A DNA stretch of 64,000 nt from Panicum virgatum (lineage: Eukaryota; Streptophyta; Magnoliopsida; Poales; Poaceae): positions 13,195,714 through 13,259,713 of the forward strand of contig NC_053149.1 of the NCBI RefSeq assembly GCF_016808335.1, written 5' to 3'. This document shows positions 56,884 through 64,000 of this stretch, piece after piece; positions within the stretch are counted from its first letter, which is position 1, and every line of letters starts with the position of its first letter. Under the pieces are notes generated by a model, which was not told where the DNA came from, did not search any database, and was given only the letters and a program-made list of their open reading frames with translations. Made by a program: the position numbers and the translations under genes.

Positions 56884-57837
56884 CCCATGGGGAACCTCTT
56901 GAAAATGGCTCTTGGTACTCTTCTGAGCTGAATACACCCATCCAAAGCCAAGGGCCACTCATCAATTGAAGATCAAGCAAGTTCAACACCAAGATCACCA
57001 ACAAGTTGAAGATTGGAGCAAGATACATTGAGCTTTAGGGGGAGTGATAGATCACAAGGCTTCTCTAGGCTTGGAGGCCCGATAGAGAGAGTGCTTGCTA
57101 TTACTCTTGTCTATTGGTGTAGCCTAGACCGGTAGGCGTTAGTGTTGAGCTTCCAAAGAAGATTGTGGAAGGCCACACAAGTTTGTACATGGCTTCGTCC
57201 CTCCATTAGAATTGGGAACCACTAGTGAGTGCCCAGGTTCCTTCCTTTGAGTTGGACTCGCCTACAGAAGGGGAGTGCCATTTGATGGCAGCATGGACGT
57301 CCCATGTCTCGACGGATTGAGACCAACCTAGTGGGTGTCACGCATTTTGTGACAGGAGGAGTCAAGGCTTCAGCGGAAGTGGCTCAATGAGGATTAGGGG
57401 GAGGCACCAACCTCTCGATACCTCAGGAAAAATTCGGGAGTCTTTCTATCCTTGCTCTTTACTTTCATGCATTTACTATTCCACATTGCTCTTCCTTGTC
57501 TTGCATGTTTGTGAGTTGCTTGCTAGTTGTTGTGATTTGCTTGCTTTACTCTTCACCACTTGCATGGATAGGTTGTCTTCCTTTTGCTCTCACTAGAATT
57601 GCATAGGGCTGTTTTTGGTAGATCATTAGGCTTGGGTGCTAGCAATAAAACCTGGCAACAAGTTTTTGATAGTCCTTAGGATCACCGATTCAATCCCCCC
57701 CCCTCGGTCACACGATCCTTTCACAACATCCTAGACATCGGTGATACATTCACATGTCCCCTCACAAATAGAGGCTTTATATGATTCTCCGATGCTAAGG
57801 GCTTCTCAAAGATGGCCTTGTACGGTCCGAAGTCAAA

Positions 57838-58315
57838 TTAAGCTACTTCGTCATTTCTACCAAGAAAAGTGTAATCGGAAGCAGACAGATGAATCACATT
57901 AATGTCCATATCATGAGGTGGATATGGCTCATAGTCAACCATGTCTTTGTTCTTCTCTGGTACAGGTGCTGAAGTCATCGCAGAAATCGAAGAAGATGAA
58001 GCGATAGCCGAAACAGGAGCTGTTTCGGCTGCTGGCGAAACCGGATCATCCGGTTTTGAAACCAGATGGTCTGGTTTTGGTGTCTGGACCAAGACTAATA
58101 CTGGCGTCTCTCCTATCACCTTGAGCTTCCAGATCTTCTTTGGCTTTGTTCTTGGCTTCAATTCTTCTAGAAGGTCATCCCTTATCTTCTCTTGCTCCTT
58201 TTCCTTGCTTTTCTTGATTTCGGAGATGTTGCAGCTTTCTCTTTTGAGTCTTGGTCAAGCCAGAGGGACACCACCTCGGCTGTGAGTACTTGGACACGTC
58301 CTTGCTGCTGCTAGT
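57838..58315 (-). pseudogene. Tat-like gag-pol linker, distal part
   Basis: The minus strand encodes RWCPSGLTKTQKRKLQHL upstream of the solo LTR junction, then (other frame) KPRTKPKKIWKLK and DMDINVIHLSASDYTFLGRN. A stop at 57838 precedes sequence like that leading into the protease (FGPYKAIFEKP; MSRML) that is cut at 57725. The TQKR and FLGRNDE-type motifs are usual in Tat-lineage polyproteins. Confidence 0.65.
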
Positions 58316-58761
58316 TGTAAGCATCTAGGCCCTCAAGGTATGTTTCGGTGATTAATGACAACCATTATTGTGACTAATGAGTTTGTGCAGCTTAATAGAT
58401 CATTATCGCTCATTTGGTCATATGTCAAAAGAGGCCCCTCAATTTCATTATTCAAAAAGGCGATCTCGGTATTCAACTCAATTTTATGTCAAGACTAAGG
58501 ATCTTTCTAGTCCTAAGTGTCATAAGGTTGAGAAGGACACTTAGGTTAGTATATGCTTTATAGTTTTGTAGTGATCGCACTATTAAGAGGGGTTAAGGCT
58601 AAGTAACTTGAGCATGGACATGATCATTTGAAAATGAATGCACACTATGGTCACTCAGGTTTCTAGAAGTTCAAATAAGTGGTTCTCAAACTATATCTCA
58701 AGAATATTTGGATTTCATTCAAGACTCAAATCAGAAAAGACAAAATCAGAAAAAGTCTATA

Positions 58762-59220
58762 CACCGGTTTAACCGACACTCTCAATTTTCTATACGTCAG
58801 TTAAACAAAGTCAGCAGAGTCTGGACAAATTCAATACTCCGGTTAAACCGACGTGTTTGAAATTAACGTCGGTGCATTGGTCCAGAGTTGGTTTTTCCAG
58901 GGTATTTCAAGTTCTATACACCGGTTAAACCGACGCTGTTTAAATCAAGACGTCGGTGCAATTGACCAGTGAGATGGTTTTTCAGAGGAATTCAAAAGTT
59001 GTACTCACCGGTTAAACCGACGATAGGTTTGAGTTAACGTCGGTGCAGTTGTCCAGAGACTTGGTTTTTCAGTGGTTCAGTGGACAACTACACTCACCGG
59101 TTAAACCGATGCTACGTCGGTTAATCTGCCCCAGTTGTAACGCCTAGTTTTCAGAAGAGGCAGTTTACATTCACCGGTTAAACCGACGATGACAAATGGA
59201 GGGACGTCGGATTAACCGGC
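58762..59220. promoter_or_regulatory. Array of six CACCGGTTAAACCGACG dyads upstream of TATA
   Basis: Copies start at 58762, 58837, 58919, 59006, 59095 and 59172, spaced 75-89 bp. Each is followed 19-32 bp later by an inverted half-site ACGTCGGTG-like word. The array ends about 55 bp before the TATA box. The organisation parallels the array in the other Sirevirus-like LTR although the motif differs. Confidence 0.75.
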
Positions 59221-59274
59221 GCTACGCAGTTTTCTGGCAGCTTTTCTCCAGCGGCTCTATTTGTGTGAGCTGCC

Positions 59275-59282
59275 TATATATA
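59275..59282 (+). promoter_or_regulatory. LTR TATA box (solo LTR)
   Basis: TATATATA in the same TGCCTATATATACCC context as at 56876. Confidence 0.65.
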
Positions 59283-60005
59283 CCCCTCCAATGGGTCATT
59301 TCGCCCACTCTTGACACCAGGCAACATCCATACACTCATACTATAGTCAAGAGCCACATTGAGCTTCATCATTCACATACTTGTGCATTCAATCAATCAA
59401 GAAGCAAGATTAAGGACTTGAGTAGAGAAAAGCTAGTGTGCATCCGTTCTTGGTGATCGGTTCTTGCTCAAGTGAAGGCCTTAGCTTGTTACTCTTGGTG
59501 ATTGGCATCACCTAGGCGATCTTGGTGATCGGGGTGTTTCTCGCGGAGCTTGCCAAGGATTGTGGGAGCCCGGAGAAGAAGATTGTACGTGGCTTGAGCT
59601 CCACCACGCCGGGATGGTGAACGGAGACTCTTAGTGAGCGCCCAAGTCTCGGTGACATGGGAGGTGACAAGACTCTTAGTGAGTGTCACAACGTGGACTA
59701 GGGGTGTGTGCCAACACATCGACACCACGGGAAAAAATCCGGTCGTCTCTTGTCCACTCTCTTTATTCAAGCATTTTCTTTCATGCAATTTACTCATGTG
59801 CTTGACTTAGAGATCATAACTTAGCTCTACCTTGCTAGGCTTTACTTTGTTTTTATCTCTCTTAGCTTGTGTAGGTAGCTTAGTTATCCGGTTGGTGAAT
59901 TGGTGCCCTACTAGTATTGCATAGGTTAAGGTTGCTTTACCTTGTTTTAGAAATTGAAAAAGGCCCAATTCACCCCCCCCCCCTCTTGGTCCATCGATCC
60001 TTACA

Positions 60006-62916
60006 CTAGTCTCATGATCATTAGCTCTGGGAGGAAAATTAGTGGTCTTCTTGGCATCTTCAGTCTTGACCGGATTATCGTTGACAATTGGCCTTTAGCC
60101 ATCTTCTTTGATCGGCACATCAATGCTCCCAATCTTGATCACCTTCTCTATGGGCTTCTCTGCATCTAAATCCATCTTGGACGCCCACTCATCAACAATC
60201 TCGCTCTTAAGCCGATAAATTTGCTTAATCGGCTTTTTCCCAGAATATGTCGAAATCAGACCATTCGGTTTGGGAAACCGGACTGTCCAGTTTTCCTAGC
60301 TAGCTGAGCCAGAACCAGTGTTGTCTGTTATCTTCTGTGCTGCTTCTGCCAAAATTGGATCGGCCCGGTTTTCCTGACCAGGAAATCCAGGACCTACTTG
60401 TTGTGGCCGCTAGCCTGATTGGTTCAGCTCCAATCGACCCTGATGGTACTGTGGTGATGGCCCATATAACATAGGCCCTCTGTGCCCCCAGCCTGGATGG
60501 AATAGTGGATATGGCATCGGCGGGTACGGCATCCACATCCATGGCAGCGGAGGAGGAAAATTCATCAGAGGTCCCCATGGCATTGGTTGAGCTTGAGTCA
60601 TCTGGGAGCAGCACGAGTACCTTCATCTTGTCGTTGAGCCTTCCTCGGAGGTGACCATGTTCGCTCTTGCTTTGGTGGAGACCTTGGACACTTCTCACTA
60701 GGCCGATCTTTCGAACGGGTCGCTTGCTTCACATACTTGTTCAAAAGATGATCGAAAGTTGGCTTGGACTTGGGCTTCTGAATTTTTCCCACGTTCTCCT
60801 TCCAGCGATCAACTTCTGGGCTCTTGGGCTTGATCATCCGGAGTCGGCTTTTTTGCCGAAACCGGATGGTCCGGTTTTAGAAACCGGACGGTCCAGTTTT
60901 TCCTGGGCAGAAACACTGGACTTGCTTGAACTCTTGCTAGATTGCCCCCCGAGTTCAGAGGACTTTCCAGCGGCCTTGCTAGCATGCTTCCCATCATCTT
61001 TGCCCGAAGTTTCAGATTTCTTGGCGGGCTTTACTTCACCAATGATCATGTTCTTGCCTTCTGCTTTATCAGCTTGATGGGGCCGAATAAACACCTTCAA
61101 GTTGGTGAGATCAATGGTGTTGACGAGGAAGGGCTGCTTGTCTATCTGCATCTCCTTAAGACTCAACCAACCTTCATTAATAGCCGATTGGACCTGCCGA
61201 CGAAAAACATTACAGTCATTAGTAGCATGTGAAAAAAGAGTGATTCCACTTACAATAAGAATGATGTTTTAACTCATCGGCCGGAGGCAATGTGTGATTC
61301 ATTCTAATGCAACCAGCTTTATGTAATTCATCAAATGTCCGATCCCATCTAGCTACATCAAATGTAAATTTCTCTTCTTGCCGATTTTTGCGAATCAGCT
61401 TAAGAGCTTCACAAGAATAAGATTTAGCTTTATTGGGCCATACAAATTCAGCAGTGTAAACATCAGCAGAATCATCATCGAAATCTTCCGATTCACACTC
61501 TACCATGTTTACATTACGTCTAGGAGGTTTATATGATTCTTTAATTTTTTTACCCCAGCTTTCATGAACCGAAGCACGTTGTTGCAATTGAGTTAAAGTA
61601 AGAAAATCAATACCTTCTAGTTTTTACTTAAGATATGAACGGAATCCATTGAAGGCCAAATTAGCTAAATCTTTTTCAGAAATAGTCAAATTAAAACAAC
61701 GGTTCTTCATATCTCTAAATCTTTTCATGCAATCGTTAACAGATTCATCACGACCTTGCTTAACCGATGTTAAATTCGACAACTTCATTTCATTATTTCC
61801 ATTATAAAAGTTATCATGAAATTTACATTCTAATTGTTCCCAAGTAAATATAGATAATGGAGGTAATGAAGAAAACCAAGCAAAAGCAGTTCCGGTCAAA
61901 GAAAGAGAAAATAAACAAACTTTTAACGCCTCTACGGAACTAACCTCGCCTAATTGAGCCAGATATTGGCTCACATGTTCCCATGTGGTTCTCCCATCTT
62001 CCCCACTAAATTTAATGAAATCGGGAAGCCGCCAGTTTGTGGGATAAGCTATAGTATCAAAGAAGGTAGGATATGGCTTTTAATAGGTCCGATTCTTAGC
62101 CTTAACATCTACACCCAAACTCTCCCTAAGTATCTGACTAACGGTCTCCTATATCTGGGCAGAGCGATCCTCTGATGTGGGTGCATAAGTCGGATGTGCA
62201 ATGGAATTACCCTGAAGAGGAGGAGTGGGCTGCGATGTAGTCCCATATGCTCTATGTTGCTGAGCGGTCAAATACGGCACACCATTACCTTGTGGAGGAT
62301 AAGGCAGAACAAAATAAGTCATGGTCTTATATGGTGGCTCAAAAGTCTCCAGCTCATTAGTTCAGCTTTTGGCGGCCGAACTAGGAGGTATGGTCTCTAA
62401 TGGTTTAGGAGAGCTAAAAGTCACTATTTATTTGGTGTTCGTCTTAGATGGTGGTGTTGATTGACAAGAGAAAAAATTAGGCAGCATACCATACTGTGGT
62501 GTACTCTCAGGTAATGTAGATGGTGGAGCCGATGCCAATGGCTGTGCTACACTAGAACTGGATGGATTTGTATCTTTATTAGTCAATTTAGCCTTAGTAA
62601 TCTTATGATCCATCATATTAGTCATGAGACTCATCATAGGATTAATCGTATTTTGTAAATCCTCATGAGTAACAGGAACAGGACCAGTTGATACCTTGGG
62701 TGTTACCTCGGGTTCAATTATAGGAAGAACTGGTTCCTTGATCATGGAGACGGTGCCAGATCTGTCTTTCTTGAAGCAGCTCAGAAAAGCTTGTACATCG
62801 GCCTCATCCTGAAGCTTCCTGCGTTCTTCTTCTAGTCTCCTGCACTCCTCTTGGGTTCGCTGGAATTCTTCGTACCTCTTGCGCTGATCTTCAGGAAGCT
62901 CTTCAGGTGTCGCCAT
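60006..62916 (-). pseudogene. Tat-like gag polyprotein, proximal part
   Basis: From the ATG at 62916 (MATPEELPEDQRKRYEEFQR) a coiled-coil-like Glu/Arg-rich region leads to FKKDRSGTVSMIKEPVLPI. The retrotransposon gag domain follows at 61974-61624 (LAQLGEVSSVEALKVCLFSL; SLTGTAFAWFSSLPPLSIFT; TSVKQGRDESVNDCMKRFRD). Next come MVECESEDFDDDSADVYTAE (61500 region) and a Lys/Ser-rich linker (60834-61166). Several frame breaks and stops show decay. Parts of the linker are encoded by the CCGGxxxxTCCGG dyads (LDRPVSKTGPSGF). Confidence 0.75.
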
Positions 62917-63038
62917 CACGATGTTGCCTGCATGGACGTTGCTCTTGTCGGTGTTGTCACCGGGCTTCGTCTTGGTCGGAGTAGATGAATTCGGTTGATA
63001 GACCAGAATATCTTCCCCAGCGGAGTCACCAAAAAGTG

Positions 63039-63260
63039 TGTTGACACTAGAAAGTTCCAATGAGACATGATCACGTCGCTACGCAGGCCTGCATCTGAAG
63101 TCACAGAAACTGGATGCTCCTGTTTTGAAAACCGAAGGGTCCGATTTCCCTGCTGCGTGCCGAAGCAGGGAAGACCGGAGGGCTGCCGCATTAGGAGGGA
63201 CCCCATCGGAGGGAGCGAACCTACAGGTTGTGCTAGCGCCGTAAAGCAAAGTGAGCTTTT
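63039..63260. repeat. Partial LTR of the Tat-like element
   Basis: Begins TGTTGACACTAG next to the primer site and includes a pair of dyads at 63106 and 63127. Its far end is not seen; sequence from about 63290 is pol-like and belongs to another copy. Confidence 0.5.
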
Positions 63261-63297
63261 GGTGGGATTATCATGACTTAATGATGGAATAAGATCA

Positions 63298-63640
63298 ATG
63301 AAGCCGCGGACAAGCATTTTAAGAGCTTTGAGAGAGATTGAGAAGGATAGACTTCGAGTTGCTACAACTTACAACATAAAAGTGAAACCAAAGTCATTCC
63401 AAGTGGGAGAGTTAGTGTGGAAGGCTATTTTTTCCCATTGGAGCGAAAAGTGGCCAATTTGGGAAGTAGTCTCCAAGTTGTGAGGGTTATTGTCAGAAAT
63501 TCATATATAGTAGAGACTTTACAGGGAGAGTGCTTGCCAAGAGCTTTGAATAGTCAATATATGACCAAATATTATCCAGGTGTGTGGTAAGACACTTGAA
63601 TGGCCGATATGATGAAATACCACCCTTAGAACAAAAAATA
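63298..63640 (+). pseudogene. Gypsy integrase C-terminal end
   Basis: The plus strand reads ALREIEKDRLRVATTYNIKV, KPKSFQVGELVWKAIF and, after breaks, weakly LPRALNSQY, matching the C-terminal end of Tat-type integrase. Stops and a frameshift interrupt it. It lies upstream of a purine tract and another LTR start at 63744, so it is the 3' end of a plus-oriented element that leaves the window. Confidence 0.6.
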
Positions 63641-63743
63641 GTTCATGAGTTGTGTGATCAGGTTCTTCAGGTTGATTTTGGTCTACTAGTATGTTTTTTT
63701 ATCATCTCTTATGCAAGCTTCACCAAAAAAATAAGAGGGCATG

Positions 63744-64000
63744 TGTTGACAACCAAAATCTGCAAGTATGGAGAAACTGGCTCATCCGGTTTGCCAAGCC
63801 GGACCTTCTGGTTTTGGCTGAGACAGAATCTGGGCCAAATTGGCCAGAATGGGCTTGTTACATTTGTTTTGTGAATATTATGCCCATGTGTGTGGTGCAG
63901 CTCATGGATAATGAGATTTGAAGTATCTTTGGCCAAATCAAGGTTATGGAGTCAAAAGAAGAAGATGGTTGACTAAATTGTGAAAAAGGACAAGAAGACG
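63744..64000 (+). repeat. Start of a Tat-like 3' LTR, runs off window
   Basis: AAAAAAATAAGAGGGCATG (polypurine-like) precedes TGTTGACAACC, which resembles the LTR start at 63039. A dyad pair lies at 63773 and 63796. The end of the LTR is outside the window. Confidence 0.5.

Larger units (their letters stand above)
44243..57725 (+). mobile_element. Sirevirus-like copia 3' LTR, split by Athila element
   Basis: LTR sequence runs 44243-44571 and resumes 56053-57725, about 2.0 kb when joined. It starts TGTAAACTTC after the polypurine tract and ends CGATCCTTTCACA. A TATA box (TATATATA) lies at 56876. The part upstream of it carries the dyad array at 56126-56823. The following ACATC is Tat-like gag-pol sequence, so the copia element was inserted in that older gypsy element. 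Confidence 0.65.
58316..60005 (+). mobile_element. Sirevirus-like solo LTR with TSD CTAGT
   Basis: Begins TGTAAGCATCTAGGCCCTC and ends CGATCCTTACA, with CTAGT immediately before (58311-58315) and after (60006-60010). Length 1690 bp, no internal region, so it arose by LTR-LTR recombination. TATA box TATATATA at 59275 in TGCCTATATATACCC. It carries its own dyad array. Confidence 0.9.
57726..63031 (-). mobile_element. Tat-like Ty3/gypsy element, gag and linker region
   Basis: Minus-strand gag-type coding runs from about 62916 to 57726, interrupted by the solo LTR at 58316-60005. A primer site TGGTGACTCCGCTGGGGA (plus strand 63014-63031) lies 7 bp from an LTR beginning at 63039. The protease-to-integrase part is missing; the sequence is cut at 57725 by the copia LTR. 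Confidence 0.75.

Noticed and set aside
1..64000. tRNA, rRNA and other structured RNA genes
   Set aside because: No cloverleaf arms with internal promoter boxes or rRNA signatures were noticed; a covariance-model scan could still find some.

Overview
The window is plant nuclear DNA, most likely from a panicoid grass. The evidence is the panicoid MITE family with GGCCCTGTTTAGTT ends, Stowaway ends, Athila- and Tat-type Ty3/gypsy and Sirevirus-type copia elements, GC-rich monocot-style exons and plant-only gene families (BBE-like oxidase, FBD-type F-box, FAR1-related). No prokaryotic features are present. All calls come from reading the sequence; no database was searched.

Layout: (1) 0-7 kb holds two MITE remnants, a single-exon berberine-bridge-enzyme-like oxidase gene with a one-base frameshift near its N terminus, an exon of a cadmium-induced AS8-like protein (minus strand) and the C-terminal exons of a mitochondrial-type DEAD-box helicase (minus). 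(2) 7.2-20.9 kb is a nested transposon block that splits the helicase: its N-terminal core exons lie at 20.9-21.6 kb and its C-terminal exons at 5.9-6.6 kb, and the middle exons are missing. The block has an outer element, an inner element with AGAGTAAATTG ends, an L1-type LINE on the minus strand, a hAT-like insertion with an 8-bp target duplication inside the LINE reverse transcriptase, a decayed FAR1/MULE gene and two MITEs. (3) 21-33 kb is mostly intergenic: a probable copia LTR, minisatellites, two orphan exons, a LINE tail, a one-exon fragment with a membrane segment and a hAT transposase remnant. (4) 33.2-36.2 kb carries the best intact gene, a five-exon FAR1-related (FRS-like) gene with all splice junctions in phase. 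(5) 39.6-41.1 kb is a three-exon F-box/FBD gene intact except for two one-base frameshifts. (6) 41.8-43.2 kb is a decayed Myb/SANT-like transposon-associated gene. (7) 43-64 kb is a deep LTR-retrotransposon nest: a non-autonomous gypsy element (TSD GTTAC) inside an Athila-type element (TSD AAGAC), inside the 3' LTR of a Sirevirus-like copia element, which abuts a Tat-like gypsy gag region that is itself split by a Sirevirus-like solo LTR (TSD CTAGT).

The most striking unexplained structure is a shared regulatory-looking architecture in the LTRs. One LTR carries eight pairs of 17-bp dyads (CACCGTATGTTACGGTG type), about 93 bp per pair and mostly 21-23 bp within a pair. A second LTR carries six copies of a different dyad (CACCGGTTAAACCGACG type), about 82 bp apart. 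Both arrays stop about 53-55 bp before an identical TGCCTATATATACCC TATA box. A third, unrelated gypsy family carries pairs of a third dyad, again 21-22 bp apart, including inside its gag coding region.
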